The notes below the pieces were generated by a model. It was given only the letters and a program-made list of their open reading frames with translations. It made no database searches and was not told where the DNA came from. A DNA stretch of 64,000 nt from the NCBI GenBank assembly GCA_029821635.1, contig JALGSW010000011.1:1-64000 (forward strand), read 5' to 3'. The position numbers were made by a program, and so were the translations under genes. Below, one piece after another: positions 51,516-61,489 of this stretch; within the stretch, counting starts at the first letter, position 1, and every line of letters begins with the position of its first letter. Origin of the DNA: Candidatus Zipacnadia bacterium (GTDB lineage: Bacteria > Armatimonadota > Zipacnadia > Zipacnadales > UBA5352).

Positions 51516-51731
51516 GGACAGACACCTGGATCGTTCGACGGTGATTGGCGTACCGAACGGCATGGTAGCACTGTGCGCGGCCCGACGCAACCGGAGGGGG
51601 AAGAGTGAATGGTGAAGAGGGAAAGGGGGACGGCAACGGCGCGCGCCCCGTGGTGCGGACGCCCCCGTCCGCTTGGCTCTTGTCGAAGGAACGCCCGCCC
51701 ACACCGGCGAATGGCCATCGAGGCGCCACCA

Positions 51732-51788
51732 CGCCGAGAATGCCCTCATCTTCATCGAGAGCGAGGTCGCCGCGCATGGCATCAAGTG
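51732..51788 (+). pseudogene. Remnant of a YcxB-like C-terminus
   Basis: HAENALIFIESEVAAHGIK* closely parallels EDALLFIEAEVAAHGGE* at the end of the next gene. Confidence 0.6.
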
Positions 51789-52324
51789 ACAGCCCTCAGA
51801 CCCAACCGGACCTGCAGCCCACATCGCGGCGCTACGAGTTCACCGTCCGCGTGGCGCCGGATGTGCTGCGGCGGGCCGCCACGTTCTTCATGTGGCGGCG
51901 GCTGAGGCTGCGTTACGTCCTCGGCTGGGTCGGCGCGGGCCTCGGCACAGCCGTCTACCGAGCGACGCACGTCGGCCTGCTCACCGACGCTATCGGGCTT
52001 CTGACGGCGCTGCTCGTGCTCGTACTGGTGCTGCTGCCGATCGCGATCTGGCTCGCGATCGGGCGCACGGTCAAAGGCTACGCGAAGCTCACCGGGGGAG
52101 CGCCCGTCCACTACGAGGTGGATGGCGAGTGGCTCAAGAGCCGGTATCAGAACGGTGCGGGGGAGCTGCGCTGGAACGCATTCGAGAAGGTATTGAGGAC
52201 CAACGAGGTCGCGCTGCTGTCGATGGCCGCGGAACAGCGTTTCATTCCCTTGCCGATCGGGCAGGTCCCAGAGGATGCGCTGCTGTTCATCGAGGCGGAG
52301 GTGGCGGCGCACGGTGGCGAGTGA
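51776..52324 (+). CDS. YcxB-like membrane protein
   Basis: Two TM segments then YEVDGEWLKSRYQNGAGELRWNAFEKVLRTNEVALLSMAAEQRFIPLPIGQVPE. Confidence 0.7.
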   Translation: MASSDSPQTQPDLQPTSRRYEFTVRVAPDVLRRAATFFMWRRLRLRYVLGWVGAGLGTAVYRATHVGLLTDAIGLLTALLVLVLVLLPIAIWLAIGRTVKGYAKLTGGAPVHYEVDGEWLKSRYQNGAGELRWNAFEKVLRTNEVALLSMAAEQRFIPLPIGQVPEDALLFIEAEVAAHGGE

Positions 52325-52327
52325 GCT

Positions 52328-53590
52328 TCACGGGCGGGCCGTCTCGACAGGCACGGTGAGCGTCACGCGGGTGCCGGTGAGCTCGTTTGACTCGATCAGC
52401 ATCGCTCCGCCGACGTAGTCCAGCCGCTCGCTGATGTTGAACAGGCCGTAGCTGCTGTGCCCCTCGAGCGCATTCGCCGGGCTGAAGCCCTGCCCGTCAT
52501 CGGAGACGCGCACGAGGACGTGGCCGTCCGCCCGGCTGACCGACACGGTCGCGTGATGGGCGTGGGCGTGCCTGACCACGTTCGTCAGAAGCTCGTTGAC
52601 CGCCCGGAAGAGTGTGACGCTCACATCCTCCGCGAGCGGCTTGTCGCGGCCGTCGTCGGTGAACTCCAGGTTCAGGTCGTGGCGCTCCCCGAACTGCTCA
52701 GTGAGCCATCCGATGGCCTCTGTGAGGCCCAGTTCGTGCAGCAGCGGCGGGCTCAGCTCGAAGGCCAACGCTCGCGAGCCTGCGATGGCGGCGTCGAGCA
52801 GGTCGTTGATCTCGCTGATGTTGTCTCGGCAGGATTCGCCGTCCGGGCAGGTCGTGAGCGATCCGACTCGGAGCTTCGCGTAGGCGAGGTTCTGACTGAT
52901 ATCGTCGTGGATGCGGGTGGCGATGGCGCGCCGCTGGCGCTCCTCGGACAGCGCGACTTCCGAACCCAGCGACCTGAGGGACTGCTGGTAGCGGGCGAGC
53001 CGTCGCTCGGTCTCACGCCGCCTCGAGACGTCGGTCCCGATAGCGATGACGCCGAGTACTTCGCCGTCGGAGTCCAGAACCGGCCGCCTGGTCACGGAGA
53101 AGCATGCCTCACGGCCATCGGCGCGCAGCACGTCGATCTCATCGGTGCGCTGAGCGAATGGGGCGGCGAGGAACTGCTCGATGATGGCGTCGTGCTCAGG
53201 CCCCGGCGCCAACACCCGCGCGAGCAGCTCGCGCGCCGGAAGGCCCTCAAGCTCACTCGGGTCCGTGCCCATGAAGTCTGCCAGGTAGCGGTTGGCGTGG
53301 TGGACGATCAGGTCGGCATCGACGAAGAGGACGGACGCGTCGAGCTTGTCGATGAGGTAGTGGTAGGGGCACGAGTCGGGCTCCCCATCGGGGTCGCCGT
53401 GGGCGTACCATGGCGTGTGTTCCTGCGCGTGCCGGACTCGGGCCAACTCGGCCTCCGAGCGTTCGGCACGCGCCTGCAGACGCTCCATTTCGGCGATCAT
53501 ATCCTCATTGGTCACATCAGACGGACCCAGTCCCCGCGGGCGCCTCTCCACAAACGCCCGCATCGATTCGGCCTGCGTGCCTCGTGCCAT
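52328..53590 (-). CDS. PAS-domain sensor histidine kinase (HisKA_3/HATPase)
   Basis: LSEERQRRAIATRIHDDISQNLAYAKL (HisKA_3), LFRAVNELLTNVVRHAHAHHATVSV, VRVSDDGQGFSP; N-terminal PAS. Confidence 0.92.
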   Translation of the reverse strand: MARGTQAESMRAFVERRPRGLGPSDVTNEDMIAEMERLQARAERSEAELARVRHAQEHTPWYAHGDPDGEPDSCPYHYLIDKLDASVLFVDADLIVHHANRYLADFMGTDPSELEGLPARELLARVLAPGPEHDAIIEQFLAAPFAQRTDEIDVLRADGREACFSVTRRPVLDSDGEVLGVIAIGTDVSRRRETERRLARYQQSLRSLGSEVALSEERQRRAIATRIHDDISQNLAYAKLRVGSLTTCPDGESCRDNISEINDLLDAAIAGSRALAFELSPPLLHELGLTEAIGWLTEQFGERHDLNLEFTDDGRDKPLAEDVSVTLFRAVNELLTNVVRHAHAHHATVSVSRADGHVLVRVSDDGQGFSPANALEGHSSYGLFNISERLDYVGGAMLIESNELTGTRVTLTVPVETARP

Positions 53591-53772
53591 CTATGCAGCC
53601 ACCCCTAAGCCAGTGCTGGGCGCGCGCCTCCCCGGAACCTGTGCCGCGGGACGGCTGCTTGCCCACGTCACTCAGTCACTGCAAATCACCACCATAGTAT
53701 ACGTTCCAGCACGGATGAACTGTATCGGGGTAATCCTCCATTTTCGTCTCAGGACGACCACCGGGTCTCGGG

Positions 53773-55107
53773 CTACTCGGACCAGTCGATCGCGCCCTCC
53801 GCCGGATCGTCGATCGCCCGCTGCCATGCTGTGAGGGCGCTCCTGAGCCGATTCACCTGCTCGTCCATCCCCGGCGCGGAGGCGAGGTTGGCGGTCTCCC
53901 ACGGATCGGCCGCGAGGTCGAAGAGCTGTGTCACGCGCTCGGCAGGGCCAAAGTACTCCACGAGCTTCCAGCGCTCGTCGCGCACCGCGCGCTGGCGGTC
54001 CATGTAGGCGAAGAACAGGTCATCGTATCCACCCGCGCCCGCTTCACCGCGGATGGTCGGCGCGAGCGACCGCCCCTCCACCGTCTGCGGCGCAGGCAGG
54101 TCCGCGAGGTCGCACAGCGTCGGGAAGAGGTCCAGCAGGTAGCACAGCGCATCTGAACGCTCGCCCTGGGGGAGCCCCGGTCCGCCGATGACCAGCGGCA
54201 CGCGCACCGAGTGCTCATACATGTTCTGCTTGCCCATCAGCCCGTGCTGGCCGACCGCGAGGCCGTTGTCACCGGCGAAGACGACGATCGTGTCATCCGC
54301 GTGGCCGCTCTCCTCCAGCGCGTCGAGCACGCGCCCGATCTGCGCGTCGAGGTGTGTGATCATCGCGTAGTACGCCGCGATGTGCTCCTGCACGATCTCC
54401 GGCGTGCGCGGGAAAGGCGCGAGCATCTCATCGCGAATGACCATCTCCCCGTTGTCGAAGGGGTGCACCGGCTGGAAGTTCGGCGGGACCTCGATCCGGC
54501 TCGGGTCGTAGAGGTCCGCGAACTCCCTCGGCGCCATGCGCGGGTCGTGTGGCGCGGTGTACGAGACGTAGGCGAAGAACGGCGCGTCGCCATCGCAGGC
54601 GCTCAGGAAGTCGATCGCTGCGTCGGAGAACAGCTCGGAGGAGAACTCCTTGCCGATGGAGCGATCCTCCTCGGGGTAGCTCCCGTCCGGATGGAAATCG
54701 TAGACCGGGACCTCCAGATGGTTGGACATGCCCCCGTAGAAGATGCTGGCGCCGTCGCTGAAGCTGCGCGCGTAGCTGGGCGGGAGGTTGTGCCACTTCC
54801 CGGTGCCGAAGGTCGAGTAGCCATGTTCGCGCAGATGCTGGGGCAGCGTGGTGAACTCCCCGCAATCGCGCGGGGCGTGGTAGAGGCTCCGGCCGGTCAT
54901 GAGCATGGCGCGCGAAGGCTGGCAGACCGCCGGGCAGACCGAGCCCTGGATTGCGGCGTGCGTGAAGGCCGTCCCGCGCTCAACGAGCCGGTCCATGTTC
55001 GGCGTGATGACCTGGCGCGGGAGCGCAGGATTGCCCAGCGCGCCGACGGCATCGAAGCGCTGGTCGTCGGTGAAGAGGAAGAGGATGTTCGGGCGGCGTG
55101 CGCTCAT
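53773..55107 (-). CDS. Sulfatase
   Basis: NILFLFTDDQRFDAVGALG, CPAVCQPSRAMLMTGRSLY (CxPSR), VVFAGDNGLAVGQHGLMGKQNMYEHSVRVPLVIGGP. Confidence 0.94.
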   Translation of the reverse strand: MSARRPNILFLFTDDQRFDAVGALGNPALPRQVITPNMDRLVERGTAFTHAAIQGSVCPAVCQPSRAMLMTGRSLYHAPRDCGEFTTLPQHLREHGYSTFGTGKWHNLPPSYARSFSDGASIFYGGMSNHLEVPVYDFHPDGSYPEEDRSIGKEFSSELFSDAAIDFLSACDGDAPFFAYVSYTAPHDPRMAPREFADLYDPSRIEVPPNFQPVHPFDNGEMVIRDEMLAPFPRTPEIVQEHIAAYYAMITHLDAQIGRVLDALEESGHADDTIVVFAGDNGLAVGQHGLMGKQNMYEHSVRVPLVIGGPGLPQGERSDALCYLLDLFPTLCDLADLPAPQTVEGRSLAPTIRGEAGAGGYDDLFFAYMDRQRAVRDERWKLVEYFGPAERVTQLFDLAADPWETANLASAPGMDEQVNRLRSALTAWQRAIDDPAEGAIDWSE

Positions 55108-56087
55108 CTGCGTGTCTCCTCACGGTGCGACGCTCTTGGGGCGTGGTTGCGGCCGAAGCGGGCCAGCAGAAAGGGCCGCCCGAGGTGCGTCAGGCAGTAG
55201 CCCACCCGCCCGGCCTCGTGGCGCAGGCGCGGGCGCAGGCCGGGACGGAAGAGGCTCGGCGGCGCGAGCAGCAGCGTGGCGAGGCCCGCCCGTGCCAGCC
55301 ACCACAGGTAGTTGCCACGCGCCGCCCACGGCCCGTGCGCCTGCGTGAGGTAGCGGAAGTAGCCGTCATGGCGGCGCATCATGGTCAGCCACGAGGACAC
55401 CTGCTCCGAGGAGCAGCTCCCGTGGTGGACGACTTGCAGTGACGCAACCTGCGCGAGCCGCCGGCCCGCCCGCCACGCGCGCAGCCCCCAGTCGATGTCC
55501 TCTGAGTAGAGGAAGAAGCCCTCGTCGAAGCCATCGGTGGCCGCCAGCGCCTCGCGGCGGATGAGCCCGCAGGCGCCCATGAACCAGTGTATTGCGGCAG
55601 CGTCGGGGCAGCCTTCCAGCGCCATCGACTCCCCGTGCATGGGCAGTTCGTCGCCCAGCAGCTTGAGCGTCAGGGGCGGGAAGGGGCGCGCGCTCTGTGT
55701 GTCCTCACCGCGGTCATCGACCAGCACCGGCGCGACCGCGCCCAACTCGGGGTTCGCCGCGAGGCAGCCGTGCAGAACTGTAAGCGCGTCGGGCGGCAGG
55801 ACCGTGTCGGGGTTCATCTGCAGCACGAAGGGGCGCTCGGAGGCCCGCCAGCCCTGGTTGAAGGCGGTGGCGAAGCCACGGTTGTCGGGGTTGGCGATCA
55901 CGTGCACCTGCGGGAAACGCTCGCGCACCATCTCTACGGTGCCATCCGACGAGGCGTTGTCCACGACGACCACCTGCGGCCCGCCACCGCCCGGTCCAAG
56001 CAGCGTCTCCAGTGACGCGGCCAGCTCATCCCGCGTGTTCCAGCTTACGTAGACCGCCACGATCTGTGTCAGCGCATCACGATCCAT
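55104..56087 (-). CDS. Family 2 glycosyltransferase
   Basis: VAVYVSWNTRDELAASLETLL, VVVVDNASSDGTVEMVRERFP, NRGFATAFNQGWR, LQMNPDTVLPPDAL. Confidence 0.92.
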   Translation of the reverse strand: MDRDALTQIVAVYVSWNTRDELAASLETLLGPGGGGPQVVVVDNASSDGTVEMVRERFPQVHVIANPDNRGFATAFNQGWRASERPFVLQMNPDTVLPPDALTVLHGCLAANPELGAVAPVLVDDRGEDTQSARPFPPLTLKLLGDELPMHGESMALEGCPDAAAIHWFMGACGLIRREALAATDGFDEGFFLYSEDIDWGLRAWRAGRRLAQVASLQVVHHGSCSSEQVSSWLTMMRRHDGYFRYLTQAHGPWAARGNYLWWLARAGLATLLLAPPSLFRPGLRPRLRHEAGRVGYCLTHLGRPFLLARFGRNHAPRASHREETRR

Positions 56088-56440
56088 CGCGTGTCCCTCG
56101 GTGCTCCGATGAGTGCCGCGCGCGGGGCTTGCCGGATAGGGGTTTCATTGCCCCGCGCGCGACACCTCCGCCCTCGGCGGGATTGCGGTAGGAGAATCGC
56201 GGCGATCCTCGACGAGCCGACTGTGACCGGCTCGAACCCGCGGTAACGGCGAATAACGGCAGCGAAAGGCGGCGAACGGCCAGCACGAGGTCGTTCGCCG
56301 TCGTCGTGTGTCGTTCGGAGCGACGCATCTGTCGTGTCGATGCGTCGGCCTTTGCTGTTCGGCGCTACGGAAGGTCCCTCCGCCGCCCGCGACGTATTAC
56401 TCCGCAAGCTCACACTCGCTCGCCTGAGAGGTCTCCCGCC

Positions 56441-57472
56441 ATGAAGGGCGTCGTCTTCACCGGCAACCGCACGCTTGAGGTCCGCGACTTCCCGGAGCCC
56501 ACCGCGGGGCGCGGCGAGGTCGTCATCCGCATCGAAGCCACCGGCATCTGCGGCTCCGACCTGCACGTGTATCGCGGCGCACACGATATGAACCAGATCG
56601 GCGGTCATGAGCCCTGCGGCACCGTCGTCGAGGTCGGCGAGGACATCGTGCGGCTCAAGGTCGGCGATCGCGTCACGGTGCATCACCACCACGGCTGCGG
56701 GGTCTGCGAGCAGTGCGCGCGCGGCGAGACCGTCCGCTGCCTCTACGACCACCAGGTCTACGGCGTCGGTCGACCGGGTTCGTTCGCGGAGTACATGGCG
56801 GCGGGTGAGGCCAACTGCATCCCGCTCCCCGAGCCACTCACGCCCGCCGACGGCGCCTGCATGGCGTGCGTCGGCACCACCGCATACGCGGCCCTGCGGC
56901 GCATCGAGGCGAAGCCCCACGAGACGCTGGCGGTCTTCGGCCTCGGGCCGGTGGGGCTGAGCGCGGTGCTGGTCGGGAAGGCGCTCGGGATGCGCGTGGC
57001 GGGTGTGGACGTGATCGAGGAGCGCCTGCGGCTCGCGGGCGCGTGCGGGGCCGATGAGGTCATCGACGGCCGCGAGGAGGGCGTCGTCGAGCGCCTGCAC
57101 GAGTTCTCCCGCACACCGGGCATCGGCTGGATCGACGGCGTGGACTGCCTCGTCGAGACCTCCGGCGCGACCGCCGCGCGGGAGTGGATGATCGACGCGC
57201 TGCGCCGCAAGGGCCGCATCGCGATCGTGGGCGTGGGCGGGCAGGAGAAGGTCATCAACCCGTCGCAGATCCACGGCAAGGCCTGCACGATCGTCGGCTC
57301 GGTGGTATTCCCACTGGGCTGGAGTTGGGACTTCGCACATTTCCTGCTCGCGAGCGGGATGAGCTTCGAGCCGATGGTGACGCACCGCTACCCACTGGCG
57401 TCCGCCGCCGATGCGATGGCGATGGCGGACTCTGGGAAGTGCGGGAAGGTACTGATGGAACCGGGCGGGTAG
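56441..57472 (+). CDS. Zn-dependent alcohol dehydrogenase (MDR family)
   Basis: ATGICGSDLHVYRGAHDMNQIGGHEPCGTVVEVG, GCGVCEQCARGETVRC, VFGLGPVGLSAVLVGKALGMRVAGVD. Confidence 0.92.
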   Translation: MKGVVFTGNRTLEVRDFPEPTAGRGEVVIRIEATGICGSDLHVYRGAHDMNQIGGHEPCGTVVEVGEDIVRLKVGDRVTVHHHHGCGVCEQCARGETVRCLYDHQVYGVGRPGSFAEYMAAGEANCIPLPEPLTPADGACMACVGTTAYAALRRIEAKPHETLAVFGLGPVGLSAVLVGKALGMRVAGVDVIEERLRLAGACGADEVIDGREEGVVERLHEFSRTPGIGWIDGVDCLVETSGATAAREWMIDALRRKGRIAIVGVGGQEKVINPSQIHGKACTIVGSVVFPLGWSWDFAHFLLASGMSFEPMVTHRYPLASAADAMAMADSGKCGKVLMEPGG

Positions 57473-57497
57473 CCGCAAACGGAGCTGTGCCGTTGCC

Positions 57498-57564
57498 GTA
57501 CGGAGGGGCCGCCTGAGCGTGCTCGGTCGACCGCCAGCGAGAGCGAGCACGCGAAGTCGGCCCG
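57498..57564 (+). repeat. Half copy of the palindromic intergenic repeat (copy 3)
   Basis: GTACGGAGGGGCCGCCTGAGC...GCGAAGTCGGCCCG; same terminal motifs as copies 1 and 2. Confidence 0.75.
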
Positions 57565-57606
57565 CGGCGCGCGATGACGATCGTTAGATCACGAGGAGGT
57601 GCCGAG

Positions 57607-58944
57607 ATGCGACACCGCGAGGCGAGTGTGTGCATGATCGTAGCGATGGCGTTGCTGGTATCCGCGGGCTGCGCAGGAGGCGGTGAGGACGGCGGCGGGC
57701 TCGAGCGCTCGACGCTCATCGGCCCGAACGGCGGCACGATCCGCTCGGCGGACGCCAACGCCACCGTGCAGGTCCCCGACGCCGCCATCAGCGTGGCGCA
57801 GCGCTTCACCTCAGAGGAAGTCACGAACCCGCAGGCCGATCCGGGGCTCGTCGCCAACACCGCGTACCGCTTCGGCCCCGAGGGCTGGGTGTTCGAGGCG
57901 CCGGTCACGATCACGATCGGCTACGCCGAGGCCGACATCCCCGCCGGGGTCCTCGAGCCCACGCTGAAGATCGCGCGCCTGCAGCCCGGGGGCTGGGTGC
58001 CGGTCGGCACCTCGGCAGTGAACCAGGCGGCCAACACCGTCAACGCGCAGGTCGTGGGCTTCAGCATCTTCGCGATCATCGGGCAGGCGGCGGCGCAGGC
58101 GGCGTACGCCTACGACTCGCAGTGGGGCGCGCAGGGCGCGAGCGACGGCGAGTTTGGCGCCATGGGAGGGATCGCCTACCGTGGCGGGCTGGTCTACGTG
58201 AGCGACATGATCCCGTTTATCACCGAGCGCATCCAGCGCTTCGACGCCAACGGCGTCTACCTGGGCCGCTGCCTCGACTTCGACACCGAGGACGGCGCCA
58301 CCGGAGGCATCGACGTGGACGCCACCGGCGACATGTACACGAGCGTGGTGGATGTCTTCGCGAAGGTCGCCGCCGGCTGCGGCCTCGTCTTCGACCGCGA
58401 CGCGACCGACCTCGGCCTCGCCCAGTTCCGACCGACCGACGTGGCGCTCGATGGCGCCGGTAACATCTTCATCGCCGAGATGAACCAACACCGCATCACG
58501 CGGCTCAACGCGGCCGGGAACATCGTCGCGCAGATCGGCTCGCAGGGCGCGGGCGACGGGCAGTTCAACTTCGTCGGCGGCGTCGCGGTCGGGCCTGACG
58601 GCAGCATCTACGCCAGCGACCACCTCGGCGACCGCGTGCTCAAGTTCAGCAACGCGGGCGCGTTCGTGGGCGCGTTCGGGGAGACCGGCGACGGGAACGG
58701 GCAGTTCCACAGCCCGCGCGGCATCGATGTGGATGACGACGGCGACGTCTACGTGGCCGACTCGGTGGGCAACCGAGTGCAGAAGTTCGACGAGGACGGG
58801 GCGTTCATCGCCGCGTTCGGCTCGGCGGGCGATGGTGCTGGCGAGTTCAACTTCCCGACGGACGTGGCGGTGACGCCGGACGGGAGCGCGGTGTATGTGA
58901 TGGACGCGCTCAACTACCGCGTCCAGAAGTTCGTGGAGCAGTAG
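57607..58944 (+). CDS. ZU5-like + NHL-repeat beta-propeller lipoprotein
   Basis: Lipobox LLVSAGC; GPNGGTIRSADANATVQVPDAAI; NHL repeats (GVAVGPDGSIYASDHLGDRVLKFSNAGAFVGAFG). Confidence 0.85.
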   Translation: MRHREASVCMIVAMALLVSAGCAGGGEDGGGLERSTLIGPNGGTIRSADANATVQVPDAAISVAQRFTSEEVTNPQADPGLVANTAYRFGPEGWVFEAPVTITIGYAEADIPAGVLEPTLKIARLQPGGWVPVGTSAVNQAANTVNAQVVGFSIFAIIGQAAAQAAYAYDSQWGAQGASDGEFGAMGGIAYRGGLVYVSDMIPFITERIQRFDANGVYLGRCLDFDTEDGATGGIDVDATGDMYTSVVDVFAKVAAGCGLVFDRDATDLGLAQFRPTDVALDGAGNIFIAEMNQHRITRLNAAGNIVAQIGSQGAGDGQFNFVGGVAVGPDGSIYASDHLGDRVLKFSNAGAFVGAFGETGDGNGQFHSPRGIDVDDDGDVYVADSVGNRVQKFDEDGAFIAAFGSAGDGAGEFNFPTDVAVTPDGSAVYVMDALNYRVQKFVEQ

Positions 58945-59118
58945 AGGGATCGGCGGCCAAACGCGGCCGACGCCAGCTAACAAGGGGCGGACGCCGGATG
59001 ACGGCAGCAGGCTCGAAGCCTACCAACTTGCTCGGGTCACGAGTCACGACACCGCTGCTCCCGGCGGATGACACTCGGGCCAAAGACGCGATGGGCACAT
59101 CAAACGGAGGTGACGGAG

Positions 59119-60447
59119 ATGCGAGTCCACTGGACGGGTGTGTACACGGTCACCGCGATGGCGCTTCTTCTGATCGCTGGCTGCGGAGGCGGGGGCGACG
59201 GGGGCGGGAACGACAACTCGACGCTCATCGGACCCAACGGAGGCACGATCCGCTCTGGCGATGGCAATGCCAACGTGCAGGTCCCTGACGCCGCCATTGC
59301 TGTGACGCAGCGTTTTACCTGCGACCGAATCACCAATCCCCAAGCCGACCCAGGCCTGGTGACCAACACCGCCTACCGCTTCGGTCCCGATGGCTGGGCG
59401 TTCGACACACCGGTTACCATCACGATCGGGTACGCTGAGGCCGACATCCCCGCCGGCATGTCCCAGGCCACGCTGCAGATCGCGCGCCTGCAGCCCGCCG
59501 GCTGGGTCGCAGTCGGCGCCTCGGCGGTGAACCAAGTGACCAACACCGTCAGCGCTGAGATCACCGGCTTCAGCGGCTTCGCGATCCTCGGACTGGCGCC
59601 GGCTCAGTACGTCTACGACTCGCAGTGGGGCTCTTTGGGCAACGATGACGGCGAGTTCATGTCTATGGATGGAATTGCCTATCGGGACGGCCAAGTCTAC
59701 GTGAGCGACCTCATCCCGCTGAACTTGGAGCGCATCCAGCTCTTTGACGCCAGCGGCACGTTCCTCAGCAGCTGCCGCGACTTCGATTGGGTGGCCGATA
59801 GCGTCAGTGGCATCGATGTGAAGGCAGACGGGACAATCTGCGCGACCGTCGAAGAGGCCTTCGCGGAAGTCGCGGACGACTGCGGCCTCGTCTTCCGCCG
59901 CGACGCAGCCGACCTCGGACTGGCGGTGTTCTGGCCCACGGACGTCGCCCTCGACGGCGCCGGCAACGTGTTCATCGCCGAGGGGAACCTGCATCGCATC
60001 ACTCAACTGAGTTCCGTCGGTTTGCTCGTCCGACAGTTCGGCCAACCGGGCACCGGTGACGGTGAGTTCAATCAGATAGGCGGCGTGGCCGTCGGCCCCG
60101 ACGGGAGCGTCTACGCAAGCGACCGCTTCGGCGACCGCGTGCTCAAGTTCAGCAACACGGGCGCATTCGTCGACGCGTGGGGCGAGACCGGCGACGGCAA
60201 CAGCCAGTTCGACACCCCGGAAGGGATCGACGTGGATAATGACGGCGATGTCTACGTCGCGGACGCGGTCAACAACCGGGTGCAGAAGTTCGATAAGAAC
60301 GGCGCCTTCATCACCGCGTTCGGAGAGGCGGGCGCCGGCGACGGGCAGTTCGCCTACCCGAATGACGTCGCGGTCACACCCGACGGCAGCGCCGTCTACG
60401 TGGTAGACGGGCTCAACCGCCGCGTGCAGAAGTTCGTCGAGCAGTAG
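59119..60447 (+). CDS. ZU5-like + NHL-repeat beta-propeller lipoprotein (tandem paralog)
   Basis: Near-colinear with 57607-58944; lipobox LLLIAGC; same ZU5-like and NHL motifs. Confidence 0.85.
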   Translation: MRVHWTGVYTVTAMALLLIAGCGGGGDGGGNDNSTLIGPNGGTIRSGDGNANVQVPDAAIAVTQRFTCDRITNPQADPGLVTNTAYRFGPDGWAFDTPVTITIGYAEADIPAGMSQATLQIARLQPAGWVAVGASAVNQVTNTVSAEITGFSGFAILGLAPAQYVYDSQWGSLGNDDGEFMSMDGIAYRDGQVYVSDLIPLNLERIQLFDASGTFLSSCRDFDWVADSVSGIDVKADGTICATVEEAFAEVADDCGLVFRRDAADLGLAVFWPTDVALDGAGNVFIAEGNLHRITQLSSVGLLVRQFGQPGTGDGEFNQIGGVAVGPDGSVYASDRFGDRVLKFSNTGAFVDAWGETGDGNSQFDTPEGIDVDNDGDVYVADAVNNRVQKFDKNGAFITAFGEAGAGDGQFAYPNDVAVTPDGSAVYVVDGLNRRVQKFVEQ

Positions 60448-60655
60448 CGGCGCGGTAGCCGGCGGCCGTGCTTGACGGGAGCCCCGCCCCCCCCCGGCGG
60501 GCGGGGGCGCACGACCGCTCCCGCAGGAATCACGAACTCCAGGCAGGAACTCGCGCGCCGATGTCAAAAAGGGAGTCGCTTATCCTCACCACAGCGGTGA
60601 GGTCAGTCCGACAGATGCGTTTGCGCACGGAGAGTCGAAGGAGGAGGAACTGGAG

Positions 60656-61438
60656 ATGGGACGGAGGCGGTTGTTCGTGCCGGGCGCGATCCTGGCGATG
60701 ACCTTCTGTCTGTGCTTCGCGGCAGACGAGGCGACGGCGGCCAGTCGAGAGATCGGCGGCTACGTCGCTCAAGCCGAGGACCGGTTCCAGCGGAATGTCT
60801 GGAACTTCATCAAGAACTTCCAGTCGTGGCAGTCGATCGGCGGACACCAGTGGAAGTACGATCAGTACTACTGGATGGAACCGTGGGTCTTCGAGGGCTC
60901 ACATACCTCGTACGTGGACAATCAGGACTTCGCCTACGTGGCCTGCCACGGCGGCCCGTGGGTGATGGCCTGCCACGATGGCATCGGCGACGTGGACCTG
61001 CGCAACGCGCCGGCCTACGGCGACCTGCCTAACAGCGGCGACATGGAGTTCCTGGTGGTCGAGAGCTGTGACACCATCACGGCATACCCGGAGGGCACGT
61101 TCGACTGGAACGGCTGGCGCAACAACGGTCCCGGTGGGATCATGGGCGGCCTTCACCAGGCGATGGGCTTCTGGACGCTGAGCATCTCGGACAACAACAT
61201 CCCCGAGTACTTCGCCGGCCAGCTCAAGGGTAACAACGTCGTGTGGCAGGCGTGGTTCACGGCCGTTCAGCTCGAGCGCGTCTTCCCCGTCTGGCGCCCG
61301 GATGACGTGCAGGCCGGCGTGGCCTACCCGGGTTGGGCGAGCGCGATCATGCCCAAGAAGTGCAAGTACGACCGCCTGGGATCCTACACTTCGGACCCGG
61401 TGGCGAGCGACCTGCTCTACAGCGTGTGGGAGGACTAA
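60656..61438 (+). CDS. Secreted caspase-fold-like (DUF6345-like) protein
   Basis: Signal peptide; FAYVACHGGPW ... MEFLVVESCDTI His-Gly / Ser-Cys blocks; GGLHQAMGFW. Confidence 0.55.
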   Translation: MGRRRLFVPGAILAMTFCLCFAADEATAASREIGGYVAQAEDRFQRNVWNFIKNFQSWQSIGGHQWKYDQYYWMEPWVFEGSHTSYVDNQDFAYVACHGGPWVMACHDGIGDVDLRNAPAYGDLPNSGDMEFLVVESCDTITAYPEGTFDWNGWRNNGPGGIMGGLHQAMGFWTLSISDNNIPEYFAGQLKGNNVVWQAWFTAVQLERVFPVWRPDDVQAGVAYPGWASAIMPKKCKYDRLGSYTSDPVASDLLYSVWED

Positions 61439-61489
61439 ACGCTCCGACGCATCCCACACACCATGAGCGAGCACAGGAGGAGGAGAACG

